Program-made: the position numbers and the translations under genes
Part shown: one piece after another, positions 36,929 through 44,435 of the stretch
Numbering within the stretch: the stretch's first letter is position 1
How the letters are laid out: every line of letters starts with the position of its first letter
Notes under the pieces: generated by a model
What the model saw: only the letters and a program-made list of their open reading frames with translations
Told to the model about the DNA's origin: nothing
Database searches by the model: none
DNA from: Acidobacteriota bacterium
Lineage (GTDB): Bacteria; Acidobacteriota; Blastocatellia; RBC074
Direction of reading: 5' to 3'
Assembly: GCA_018269055.1 (NCBI GenBank)
Contig: JAFDVI010000013.1
Coordinates: 66,621-130,620, forward strand
Length of the DNA stretch: 64,000 nt

Positions 36929-37765
36929 TCAGGTTTCTGTCAGCATTGTTCGCGCTTCCCACAGTTCGGGGAAGAATTTTTTGTCGAGCGTCATCTTCAG
37001 GTAAGAAGCGCCACTGCTGCCGCCGGTTCCCAATCGCACGCCGATGGTTCGTTCGATCATTTGAATATGACGCAGCCGCCAACCGACAATCAGTTCATCG
37101 AATTCCGTCAGCCGTTCACAAACATCAATCCAATCCCGATGGCGGCGTTCATCGCGGTAAACTGCCTGAATCGCCAGGGCGCGCGCGTTGTATCGCTCTT
37201 CTTCACCGGCACCGGCGGTAAGTTCGGGCATCACGCCGAGTGCCGCCAACGCTTCAAAAAACACATCACGCAATGAAGCTTCGCGCAACCGGCGTTCGAG
37301 CTTCTCACGCATCTCCGGCGACGCTTCGTGAAAACGCAGCATCTTTTCATCTTTCATCCCGCAAAGAAATTCGATTTCACGAAATTGTTCGGACTGAAAC
37401 CCGCTGGCCGGTTTCAGCTTGTCGCGAAACGCCAGAAAGTGCGTTGGCAGCATCGTTTCCAGAATCGTGAACTGTTCGACCAGCACGCGGGCGATTTCCG
37501 TGCACCGGCGCAGCAATCGCGCGGCTTCATACACTTCGTCGGAATCCGGATCGGTCGCCGCCGTTCGCAACTTGGCGACGACGGCATCCAGTTCATGCAG
37601 CAATTGTTTGAACCAAAGTTCGTAGGTTTGATGAATGATGATGAACAGCAATTCGTCGTGGTGCGGCGGCGACGATTGCGGCTGTTGCAGGCGGATCAAC
37701 TCTTCCACCCGCAGGTAGCGGCCGTATGTAAGTTGATCGGATTCAGGTTTGGTCGGTGATTGCAT
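36929..37765 (-). CDS. kynA: Tryptophan 2,3-dioxygenase
   Basis: The 278-residue heme enzyme has QLTYGRYLRVEELIRLQQPQ, HHDELLFIIIHQTYELWFKQ and LLHELDAV, the substrate-binding region of tryptophan 2,3-dioxygenase. Near the end, WRLRHIQMIERTIGVRLGTG contains the proximal heme His and GGSSGASYLKMTLDKKFFPE is diagnostic. It oxidises L-tryptophan to N-formylkynurenine, the first step of the kynurenine pathway. Other kynurenine genes are not in the window. It follows the GNAT gene after 6 bases, forming a three-gene operon with 38263-39375. Confidence 0.95.
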   Translation of the reverse strand: MQSPTKPESDQLTYGRYLRVEELIRLQQPQSSPPHHDELLFIIIHQTYELWFKQLLHELDAVVAKLRTAATDPDSDEVYEAARLLRRCTEIARVLVEQFTILETMLPTHFLAFRDKLKPASGFQSEQFREIEFLCGMKDEKMLRFHEASPEMREKLERRLREASLRDVFFEALAALGVMPELTAGAGEEERYNARALAIQAVYRDERRHRDWIDVCERLTEFDELIVGWRLRHIQMIERTIGVRLGTGGSSGASYLKMTLDKKFFPELWEARTMLTET

Positions 37766-37771
37766 AAAACT

Positions 37772-38266
37772 TCAATCGGTCAGAGTAAGCGCGAAGAATT
37801 GTTCAATGGCCGGCGCGCCGAAGGTTTCAGACGGATGTTCTTCTACCAGTTTGAAGCCGAATTTATCGTACAAATGCCGGGCGGCGAGCAACCCGACGAT
37901 GGTTCGCAAATACACACGCCTGAATCCCTTGCAGCGGCGAAATTCAATCGCTTCGGTCATCAATAAGTTGCCGATCCCTTTTCCGGCATAACTTTCATCG
38001 GCAATGAACCAGCGCAATCGCGCGCCTTCGGTTTCTTGGCGGCCGCCGTCAATCGTGATCGAACCGACGATGCGGTCGACATCCATTGCCAGCCAGAATC
38101 CATCCGTCGCAGGGTTAAAGCGGCTGTGAAATTCGCCCATTTGAGCGGCAACCATCGCTTCAAACTGGACGCCAAAATTCCAATGGCGGCTGTAATACGC
38201 GCCGTGCAGTTCAATCAGTTTGCCAATGGCTCCGGGGCGAAAGCCGCTGATCGTAATCTGATTCAT
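37772..38266 (-). CDS. GNAT-family N-acetyltransferase
   Basis: The 164-residue protein shows the acetyl-CoA binding GNAT core RWFIADESYAGKGIGNLLMT (Q/RxxGxG/A loop as GKGIGN) and the C-terminal RHLYDKFGFKLVEEHPS. The N-terminal part (LIELHGAYYSRHWNFGVQFE) matches GNAT members often fused to MarR regulators, but no DNA-binding domain is present here. Its ATG overlaps the TGA of the YCF48-like gene (ATGA), so the two are translationally coupled. Acceptor substrate unknown. Confidence 0.88.
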   Translation of the reverse strand: MNQITISGFRPGAIGKLIELHGAYYSRHWNFGVQFEAMVAAQMGEFHSRFNPATDGFWLAMDVDRIVGSITIDGGRQETEGARLRWFIADESYAGKGIGNLLMTEAIEFRRCKGFRRVYLRTIVGLLAARHLYDKFGFKLVEEHPSETFGAPAIEQFFALTLTD

Positions 38267-39375
38267 CGCCTGTCCTTTTCCGGTTTGACCGTTGGTCGTT
38301 CGGAATCAGTCAACCCATAACTGAAAATCGCTCCGCTGGAACCAACAGCCCAACCACAATCCGGCGCAATGAAAAACACGCGCGTCAAATTGGATCGCGT
38401 GCCGGGCGCTTCCTCCGACCAGTTTGCTCCGCCGTCGGTCGTGTGCAGCAACGTGCCTCTGTCGCCGGCAATCCAGCCTTCTTTGGCGCTGACGAAAACC
38501 ACATCGTTCAGGTTTTGCTGGGAACCGGAATTTTGCAGTTGCCAGCGAGCGCCGCCGTTTGAGGTGAACAAAATGACTCCGCCATTGCCGACCGCCCAGC
38601 CTTGATTAGCGTCAACGAAATGCACGGCGCGCAAATTGACGTTGATGCCCGTCGGTTGTTCGTTCCAGGTTTGACCGCCGTCTGCGGTGTGCAATGTCAA
38701 CCCGCTTGCGCCCACAATCCAGGCTTGCTGCGTGCCAACCGCCGAAATGTCGTTGAGAATTTTGCGCGATTGAATGGTTTGCAGTTTCCAGGTTGCGCCG
38801 CCGTCGGTCGTGGTTTGAATCGTTCCCAACTCTCCCACCGCCCAGCCGACGTTGGCGTTTGCGAAAAACATCCGCAGCAGCACCGGGTCAGGCGCAGGTT
38901 TCGGCTCTTCGATTTCCAGCGTGTCTTTGCCGGTTTTTTTGATAGTCAACGTTTGATTGGGTTGCAGTGGCGGTCGTGCAAGTTGCGCTTGCGTCCACGA
39001 CGCGCCGCGATCTTCAGTGCGAAGCAGAAACACGCGTTCGTTCCACTGCAGCTCCGGGCGGCGATTGAACAATCCGAATTCGCCCAGCGCGAACAATCGT
39101 TTTTCATCCGCCCATAAATCCAGCATTGGTTCCTTTCGCATCTTCGGAGGCAGCAACACCGGTTGCCATCGCTGGCCGCCGTCTTCAGTCGAAAGCAGCA
39201 TCCCGTTGCTGCCTGCCGCCCAACCGCGCTGGCGATTCACAAACACAATGGCGTTGAGCTTGGAAAGAACCCCGCTGGATTGTTGTCGCCAGCCGAACTG
39301 AGGCGAGGTCTGAGTAGACAGAGAACTGGCCAGAAGCGAAAAGAGGATCAGGTTGGAACAGACAATCAGCTTCAT
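38263..39375 (-). CDS. Exported YCF48/BNR-like beta-propeller protein
   Basis: The 370-residue protein has a signal peptide (LILFSLLASSLSTQTSP) and a run of YCF48-type blades: GWAAGSNGMLLSTEDGGQRW, VGWAVGELGTIQTTTDGGAT, AWIVGASGLTLHTADGGQTW, GWAVGNGGVILFTSNGGARW, GWIAGDRGTLLHTTDGGANW and GWAVGSSGAIFSYG. YCF48/HCF136 is a photosystem II assembly factor in phototrophs; similar propellers in non-phototrophs have unknown binding roles. It heads the GNAT-kynA operon and is preceded by the exopolysaccharide export gene on the same strand, separated by a 43-base spacer containing a repeat. Confidence 0.85.
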   Translation of the reverse strand: MKLIVCSNLILFSLLASSLSTQTSPQFGWRQQSSGVLSKLNAIVFVNRQRGWAAGSNGMLLSTEDGGQRWQPVLLPPKMRKEPMLDLWADEKRLFALGEFGLFNRRPELQWNERVFLLRTEDRGASWTQAQLARPPLQPNQTLTIKKTGKDTLEIEEPKPAPDPVLLRMFFANANVGWAVGELGTIQTTTDGGATWKLQTIQSRKILNDISAVGTQQAWIVGASGLTLHTADGGQTWNEQPTGINVNLRAVHFVDANQGWAVGNGGVILFTSNGGARWQLQNSGSQQNLNDVVFVSAKEGWIAGDRGTLLHTTDGGANWSEEAPGTRSNLTRVFFIAPDCGWAVGSSGAIFSYGLTDSERPTVKPEKDRR

Positions 39376-39388
39376 TATTCAGACGAAT

Positions 39389-39413
39389 ACCGACTGAAGG
39401 CGGAACTGTGAAC
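39389..39413. repeat. 25-bp intergenic repeat, copy A
   Basis: Matches 43262-43286 at 21 of 25 positions (shared core CTGAAGGCGG, then ACT.TGAAC). It lies in the 43-base spacer between the polysaccharide export gene and the YCF48-like gene. Confidence 0.6.
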
Positions 39414-39418
39414 GTTGC

Positions 39419-40213
39419 TTACCGCGCGATGATGCGCATCCAATAGCCAAGCGTGGTAATGGTCATGACCTTGTCAATCGTTTTGAACTTGTTGCCGGGC
39501 ACGACGACCGTATCGCCGGGAATCAGAAAAATGTCCTGGGCTTTGCCGCGTTCGACCTCTTTCATATTTACAGGGATTGCGGTTGTGCCGCCTTCTTTCT
39601 GCATTCGCAGCACGGCGATTTTTGACAAATCGCCGTAGCGGGTGATGTATCCGGCTTTGGCCAGCGCTTCGGTGACTGACATCCGGCGGGTCATTTCATA
39701 AATTCCGGGCTGCGCCACGTCGCCGATAACCATGAACTTCAGGCTGTGAACCTGCGCGATCTGGATAGAAACTTTCGGCTCGCGAATATATTCGGACAGC
39801 TTTTCAGTGAACTCCGCTTCCAGTTCTTCAATGGTGCGACCGGCGATGTTGATGTGGCCGATCAGCGGATAGCTGATCCGTCCGTTCGGCGGCACGATGA
39901 TGTTTGCGCGCGAGTAATTCGGTTGATCAAACACATCCACGGAAATCACGTCTTCCGGCCCAAGCCGCGTCGTCGCAAAAAAATTGTTGATGTAGGGCAG
40001 AATCGCGGCTTCTTCTTCGGACTGGCTCTCACGGCGCAGCGCTTGACGGTCGGCATCGGAAATCGGTTTGGATTGCGCTTCGTTGGTCGCGTTTTTGTCG
40101 GTGGTTTTGGCTTGCTGCGGTTTCGGCGCTTTGTCCAAATCGGATTGAGCGAAAGAGACAATGGCAAAAATCAGCGCCATGACAAGCGCGAAGAGAGAAT
40201 TGCGAATTTTCAT
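39419..40213 (-). CDS. Wza-type polysaccharide export protein
   Basis: The 264-residue protein starts at the ATG at 40213 with GGAG six bases upstream. After a signal peptide (SLFALVMALIFAIVSFAQ) comes the poly_export domain (RLGPEDVISVDVFDQPNYSR, VPPNGRISYPLIGHINIAGR, EKLSEYIREPKVSIQI) and an SLBB-like domain (FMVIGDVAQPGIYEMTRRMS, then ALAKAGYITRYGDLSKI). It ends DIFLIPGDTVVVPGNKF. Wza-like proteins form the outer-membrane exit channel for capsule or exopolysaccharide. It is the last gene of the exopolysaccharide block. No lipobox cysteine is evident, unlike E. coli Wza. Confidence 0.92.
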   Translation of the reverse strand: MKIRNSLFALVMALIFAIVSFAQSDLDKAPKPQQAKTTDKNATNEAQSKPISDADRQALRRESQSEEEAAILPYINNFFATTRLGPEDVISVDVFDQPNYSRANIIVPPNGRISYPLIGHINIAGRTIEELEAEFTEKLSEYIREPKVSIQIAQVHSLKFMVIGDVAQPGIYEMTRRMSVTEALAKAGYITRYGDLSKIAVLRMQKEGGTTAIPVNMKEVERGKAQDIFLIPGDTVVVPGNKFKTIDKVMTITTLGYWMRIIAR

Positions 40214-40255
40214 CACAGGCTCCAGACGTTTTCCGTCACAAACATCGCAAGGCGC

Positions 40256-40355
40256 TTTGGAGTGCTACGCCCTCGGCGTAGCGTTGGTAGTCGGATTGAT
40301 TGTCGTAGCCTCATATCGGACTACCAAAGCGGCGCCAGAGCCGCCGCACTCCAAA
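40256..40355. repeat. Palindromic MITE-like element, copy 3
   Basis: Ends GCTTTGGAGTGC and GCACTCCAAAG with inner pair GTTGGTAGTC and GACTACCAAAG, matching the copies at 24590 and 32090 in ends and inner motif. It fills most of the spacer between the sugar transferase stop (40360) and the export gene start (40213), so it lies inside the operon, where its hairpin might reduce expression of the last gene. Confidence 0.88.
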
Positions 40356-40359
40356 GTCT

Positions 40360-41823
40360 TTACCTGCCGTAACCAAATAACACAACTTTGATGGTTTTGA
40401 ACATGATCCAGATGTCGAACAGCAGCGAAACGTTTTTGATGTAATACAAATCGTACTGCAATTTCTGTATGGAGTCTTCCACCGAAGCTCCGTAACCATA
40501 ATTGACCTGCGCCCAGCCGGTCAGTCCGGGTTCCACCAGATGGCGCTGAGAGTAGAACGGAATTTGTTCGCTCAGTTGTTCGACGAAAACAGGGCGTTCG
40601 GCGCGCGGGCCGACGAAGCTCATTTCTCCGCGCAGAATGTTGAGGAACTGCGGGATTTCGTCAATGCGCGTTTTGCGCAGGAAGTTGCCGACGCGCGTGA
40701 TGCGCGGGTCGCTCTTGGCGGCCCATTTCGCACCGTCTTTTTCGGCATCCTGACGCATGGAGCGGAACTTGACGATTTTGAAAATGCGCCCGTTTTTGCC
40801 CACGCGTTCCTGGACGTAAAAGATCGGGCCGGGCGAATCCAGTTTGATGGCGATGGCGGCGAAAATGGCGAGCGGCAATGACAACACAATGCCAATTATC
40901 GCCGTGAACAGGTTAAATAACCGGCGGATAATTCCCAAAAACGTGCTGCGTTTGCCCCCACCGGAAAAAATGATCCAACTGGGCCGCAACATTTCGACGC
41001 TGATTTTGCCGGTCAGTTTTTCATACAGTGCCGTGCCTTCTTCGATGGCGGCCTGACCTTGCAAACGAATTTTCAACAATTGATCCACGGGCATATGACC
41101 TCGGCGGTCCTGTAACGCGACCACGACACGATCAATTTTCTCTTTTTCGACAATCCGGTTCAGGTCACTGATTGCGCCCAACACTTCTCTGGAAAATGTC
41201 GTGTGGCCGAAATCCAGCGAATAACTTTTGCTGGTCAAACTGGCGCCAATCAGTTTCGGGTCTTCCGAGACGTACCCGGCGATTTTGTATCCCAGATCGC
41301 GGCGCAACATTGCCTCGTGCGCGACTTCCAGTGCCAGCTTGTCGGTTCCGACAATCAGGATGCGGTCGCCTAAATATGGGTTTCGCATCACCCAGTGAAT
41401 TCCCAATCGCCAGACGATCATCAACGTCAAGGCCAGCCCCAATGCGACCACAGGGATGCCGTTGCCATATCGAACGTATTCATTGCCATCGGTTTCCTGC
41501 AAATACCCCAGCAACAATGTAGGGCGCAGCGCGAAAATCACGCTCCAGATGACCAACACGGAACCGGCGGCCTGGAACAAATTGGTCAACAGTTCCCGGC
41601 GCAATCGAGGCTTGGAAACATCGTACAAATCAAACAGGTAAAACGTGAGCTGGCAGACGGCCATTGGCAGCGCGATTTTGTAAAAACCCCGCTGCTCGAA
41701 AAAAATCGAATTGAAATGGTTCGGGAATCGCAGATACAGGCCGAGTGTGACGAACGAAAAGACGATTCCGGCTTCGACCAAAACCAGTGTCAAAGTTTTT
41801 AGCAGGATGTTTTGACGAATCAC
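40360..41823 (-). CDS. Polyprenyl glycosylphosphotransferase (initiating sugar transferase)
   Basis: The 487-residue membrane protein has several N-terminal helices (TLVLVEAGIVFSFVTLGLYL, and more to about 125), a CoA/NAD-like middle domain (GDRILIVGTDKLALEVAHEA) and a C-terminal bacterial sugar transferase domain. The latter shows SPGPIFYVQERVGKNGRIFK, IVKFRSMRQDAEKDGAKWA, TRVGNFLRKTRIDEIPQFLN and GEMSFVGPRAERPVFVEQLS. Enzymes of this class place the first sugar-1-phosphate on undecaprenyl phosphate. The layout resembles the EpsB_2-type enzymes of PEP-CTERM/exosortase loci, but no exosortase is in the window. It lies between the tyrosine kinase and the export protein. Confidence 0.93.
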   Translation of the reverse strand: MIRQNILLKTLTLVLVEAGIVFSFVTLGLYLRFPNHFNSIFFEQRGFYKIALPMAVCQLTFYLFDLYDVSKPRLRRELLTNLFQAAGSVLVIWSVIFALRPTLLLGYLQETDGNEYVRYGNGIPVVALGLALTLMIVWRLGIHWVMRNPYLGDRILIVGTDKLALEVAHEAMLRRDLGYKIAGYVSEDPKLIGASLTSKSYSLDFGHTTFSREVLGAISDLNRIVEKEKIDRVVVALQDRRGHMPVDQLLKIRLQGQAAIEEGTALYEKLTGKISVEMLRPSWIIFSGGGKRSTFLGIIRRLFNLFTAIIGIVLSLPLAIFAAIAIKLDSPGPIFYVQERVGKNGRIFKIVKFRSMRQDAEKDGAKWAAKSDPRITRVGNFLRKTRIDEIPQFLNILRGEMSFVGPRAERPVFVEQLSEQIPFYSQRHLVEPGLTGWAQVNYGYGASVEDSIQKLQYDLYYIKNVSLLFDIWIMFKTIKVVLFGYGR

Positions 41824-41835
41824 TTAAGTTTTCGT

Positions 41836-41856
41836 GGCTGGCGGTTGGCGATTGGC
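41836..41856. repeat. 7-bp-period array in the kinase/transferase spacer
   Basis: Three units GGCTGGC, GGTTGGC and GATTGGC with a decayed continuation lie in the 81-base spacer between the tyrosine kinase and sugar transferase genes. The 7-base period matches arrays at 42699, 42782, 44371, 47898 and 58537. Confidence 0.55.
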
Positions 41857-41904
41857 ATTCTGCGTTCGCCGATGTTACGGCGAAAGCAGATTTCTTGGCC
41901 CAAG

Positions 41905-43230
41905 CTACAACTTCAGCTTCCTTCCTAATTTTGAATTTCGGATGGGGCGTAACAGCTTTCGCCACCACGAGCGGTGATGGGTTCGCTGTGCGTAGTTGTA
42001 ATAGTAATCATAATAACCCGCTTCTTCCGTCAATTCGGCGTCGTTCAGCACCACGCCGAGCATTTTGCCTGCGGGCAGGGCTTCAATCGCTTTTTCGACC
42101 GTTTCGTAAGGAGCCATTCCGGCGCGAACGACCAACATGACTGCGTCGGCGTGATTGGCCAGCAAGCGCGCGTCGGCAAATGGTAATACGGGAGGGGAGT
42201 CAATCAGAATGAAATCAAAATACCGCCTCAAGTCGGCAATCATTTCCGCCAACCGGTCACTGGATAACAATTCGGTCGGATTGGATGATTCACGGCTGAC
42301 GGCCAGCAAATACAGTTCGTGCCCTTCAATGGTAAAGAGCAAGTCGAGCGGATTTCCTTCTCCGTTCAACGCTTCGCCGAAACCGGCCTTCGCGCGAGTT
42401 CCCAAATAGGTCGCCACATTCGGTCGCCGTAAATCACCGTCAATCAATAATACGCGTTTTTCCGATTGCGCAATGGCGAGCGCAAGATTAATGGCCGTGG
42501 AGGTTTTGCCTTCGCCTGCCAGCGTGCTGGTGACGGTGACGACCTGCGTCTTTTTCCGTTCCGCTGCATGGAAAAGCTGCGTGCGCAACGTTCGGTACTG
42601 CTCGCATTCCGGCGCTTGCGGAGTCGTCAACATGATCAACCGCGGATGAAGTTTCGACTGTTGGATCGGTTCGACGGGAACTTCGTGCTGGCGCTTTTGA
42701 TTGCGGATTGCAGATTGCGGATTGGGGGTTTCTTCTGTGTGTGAATTCGTTGCCGTGACTGTGCTTCCATTCTCTGTCTCTGAAATTTGAGATTTTGGAT
42801 CAGAAATTTCCAGTTCTGTCCGCCGGATCACCGGCGGCGCTTTTTTCAGCTTTTCTGCGATGGCGCGCGAATCTGCATAGGCTGGTCGGCGATGTTCTGT
42901 GGCTTTTCCATTCGGTGTTGGAGCTTGCGAAGTGACCTGATCGTTTTGTCGAATTGCCGGAGTTGGTTTCGTTGCCGGGCTTTGCGGGGACGAAGCGTCG
43001 TTGAACGAATGGTGATTAAATGTGGAAAAAAGTGCGCCTTCATTCGACCTGGGCCCAACCGGAGTGCCAATCACCGATGGCAGTTCAAAATTCGCAGGTT
43101 CAACATTTTCCTGTCCGTTTTTCTCAAGGCTATCGGGTGAACCGGTTTCTGCAGCCAGCGGGTCGCGGGCCGTTTCCTCTTTCTTTTCAACTTGTTGCTG
43201 GCGCAATAGCGCCTCGTACACTTTGCTCAT
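41905..43230 (-). CDS. CpsD/CapB-type tyrosine autokinase
   Basis: The 441-residue protein has an unstructured N-terminal ~200 residues and a C-terminal BY-kinase domain: VTVTSTLAGEGKTSTAINLA (Walker A), KRVLLIDGDLRRPN (Walker A') and FDFILIDSPPVLPFADA (Walker B). The tail has a tyrosine cluster YYDYYYNYAQR, the expected autophosphorylation region, then a basic end. BY-kinases control polysaccharide assembly with the chain-length protein, encoded two genes upstream. The N-terminal linker contains stretches DPKSQISE and NPQSAIRNQ encoded by 7-bp tandem arrays (42782-42809, 42699-42726), so part of the linker is repeat-derived. Confidence 0.92.
   Translation of the reverse strand: MSKVYEALLRQQQVEKKEETARDPLAAETGSPDSLEKNGQENVEPANFELPSVIGTPVGPRSNEGALFSTFNHHSFNDASSPQSPATKPTPAIRQNDQVTSQAPTPNGKATEHRRPAYADSRAIAEKLKKAPPVIRRTELEISDPKSQISETENGSTVTATNSHTEETPNPQSAIRNQKRQHEVPVEPIQQSKLHPRLIMLTTPQAPECEQYRTLRTQLFHAAERKKTQVVTVTSTLAGEGKTSTAINLALAIAQSEKRVLLIDGDLRRPNVATYLGTRAKAGFGEALNGEGNPLDLLFTIEGHELYLLAVSRESSNPTELLSSDRLAEMIADLRRYFDFILIDSPPVLPFADARLLANHADAVMLVVRAGMAPYETVEKAIEALPAGKMLGVVLNDAELTEEAGYYDYYYNYAQRTHHRSWWRKLLRPIRNSKLGRKLKL
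42699..42809. repeat. Two 7-bp tandem arrays inside the tyrosine-kinase coding region
   Basis: 42699-42726 holds four units (GATTGCG, GATTGCA, GATTGCG, GATTGGG) and 42782-42809 holds four (GAAATTT, GAGATTT, TGGATCA, GAAATTT). Both lie in the segment encoding the kinase's disordered linker and keep the frame open; each 28-base array is not a multiple of three, so framing depends on the flanks. Confidence 0.85.
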
Positions 43231-43261
43231 ATCAGCTTAGAGCCCCGGCTTTAGTTGGCCA

Positions 43262-43286
43262 GCCGCCTGAAGGCGGTACTCTGAAC
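43262..43286. repeat. 25-bp intergenic repeat, copy B
   Basis: The sequence around CCGCCTGAAGGCGG, an internal palindrome, followed by TACTCTGAAC recurs at 39389-39413. With the preceding segment (43233-43261, CCCCGGCTTTAGTTGGCC) it fills the 60-base spacer between the AAA ATPase and the tyrosine kinase. Confidence 0.65.
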
Positions 43287-43290
43287 ACTC

Positions 43291-44364
43291 TTATCCCGCT
43301 TTCAAATTTTCTTCAAATTCGTCGGATTGCGACGGCACGACTTTCAATTGCACAGGCTCGCCCGATTGTGGCGATTGATGCCGATTGCCGTTTTTGCGAC
43401 GTGAACGCCGGCGCGAAGGTTTTTGCACGTGCAATCGCGGATCATCGAATGCTGGCATTTCGGGTTCGGGTTGCCAATTCAATAAGCCTTCATCGCGCAT
43501 CACGGGCATCGGTGGCAGAGCGCCAGCCATCACCTGCACCGGATCGTCTTCGATCATCGGTTGCAGCAAATCCAGTGATTCGGCGACCTCGGAAATGATT
43601 TCGGCGCTGATCGTTCGGGCGTTCGCGGCGTATCCGTTGAGCAGCGCGTTGTCGCAAATGTTATTGATCAACCGCGGAATCCCTTCCGAAGCGCGAAAAA
43701 TCAACGCCACGGCATCCGGTGTGAACAAATCCAACCGCGTGGCTCCGGCGACTTTCAACCGGGTGCGAATGTAGCCGGACACTTCCTCGGCTTTGATCGG
43801 TTTGATTTCGCAGCGCAAACTGATGCGCTGTTTCAACTGCCGCAAATCCGCGCTGTTGAGCAGGGCGCGCAATTCCGGCTGACCGGTCAACACAATTTGC
43901 AATTGCTTTTCGGTGTAAGTTTCAAAGTTCAGCAGCAAACGGATTTCTTCCAGCAATTCGCGCGACAATCCTTGCGCTTCATCCACCACCAGTACGGTGC
44001 GCAATCCGCGCGAATGCCGCATCATCAGCAAGCGCCCAAGTTTTTGCAGCGCATCCGCTTTCGACGTGTAGGGCGCAAATCCGTAATCCGTCGCCAGATG
44101 TTGGTAAAGCTCCGGCACAGTCAAACCGGGATTGAAAAGATATGAAGTCAACACGCTGCGATCCAGCCGGGAAATCATCGCGCGCAGCATCGTCGTTTTG
44201 CCGGTTCCGACTTCCCCCGTCGCTACGATCAAGCCTTTGCCGTGCTGAATGCCGTAATGCAAATTCGCCATCACTTCGCGGTGACTGGCGGTGAAGTACA
44301 AAAAACGCGGGTCAGGCGTCAGGCTAAACGGGATGTCTTTGAGTCCGTAAAACTGTAAGTACAT
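43291..44364 (-). CDS. ExeA-like AAA ATPase of the exopolysaccharide locus
   Basis: The 357-residue protein opens YLQFYGLKDIPFSLTPDPRF, typical of ExeA/GspA-like and XrtA-associated ATPases. Walker A is GEVGTGKTTMLRAMISRL, Walker B is RTVLVVDEAQGLSRELLEEI, followed by LTGQPELRALLNSADLRQLK and the sensor/arginine region RLINNICDNALLNGYA. About 80 C-terminal residues are basic and low-complexity (KPSRRRSRRKNGNRH). In PEP-CTERM exopolysaccharide loci an ATPase of this type sits beside the chain-length protein and tyrosine kinase, exactly as here; its precise role is not established. Confidence 0.88.
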   Translation of the reverse strand: MYLQFYGLKDIPFSLTPDPRFLYFTASHREVMANLHYGIQHGKGLIVATGEVGTGKTTMLRAMISRLDRSVLTSYLFNPGLTVPELYQHLATDYGFAPYTSKADALQKLGRLLMMRHSRGLRTVLVVDEAQGLSRELLEEIRLLLNFETYTEKQLQIVLTGQPELRALLNSADLRQLKQRISLRCEIKPIKAEEVSGYIRTRLKVAGATRLDLFTPDAVALIFRASEGIPRLINNICDNALLNGYAANARTISAEIISEVAESLDLLQPMIEDDPVQVMAGALPPMPVMRDEGLLNWQPEPEMPAFDDPRLHVQKPSRRRSRRKNGNRHQSPQSGEPVQLKVVPSQSDEFEENLKAG

Positions 44365-44370
44365 AAATCG

Positions 44371-44398
44371 GAGTTAGGAGTTGGGAGTTAGGAGTTGG
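44371..44398. repeat. 7-bp tandem array in the Wzz/ATPase spacer
   Basis: Four units GAGTTAG, GAGTTGG, GAGTTAG, GAGTTGG lie seven bases upstream (on the minus strand) of the ATPase start codon. A degenerate complement (CCCCACTTCCTAGGCCCC, about 44409-44426) faces it, so the array plus partner occupies the whole 71-base spacer. Confidence 0.85.
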
Positions 44399-44435
44399 GA
44401 TGAGCTATCCCCCACTTCCTAGGCCCCAAATCCTG

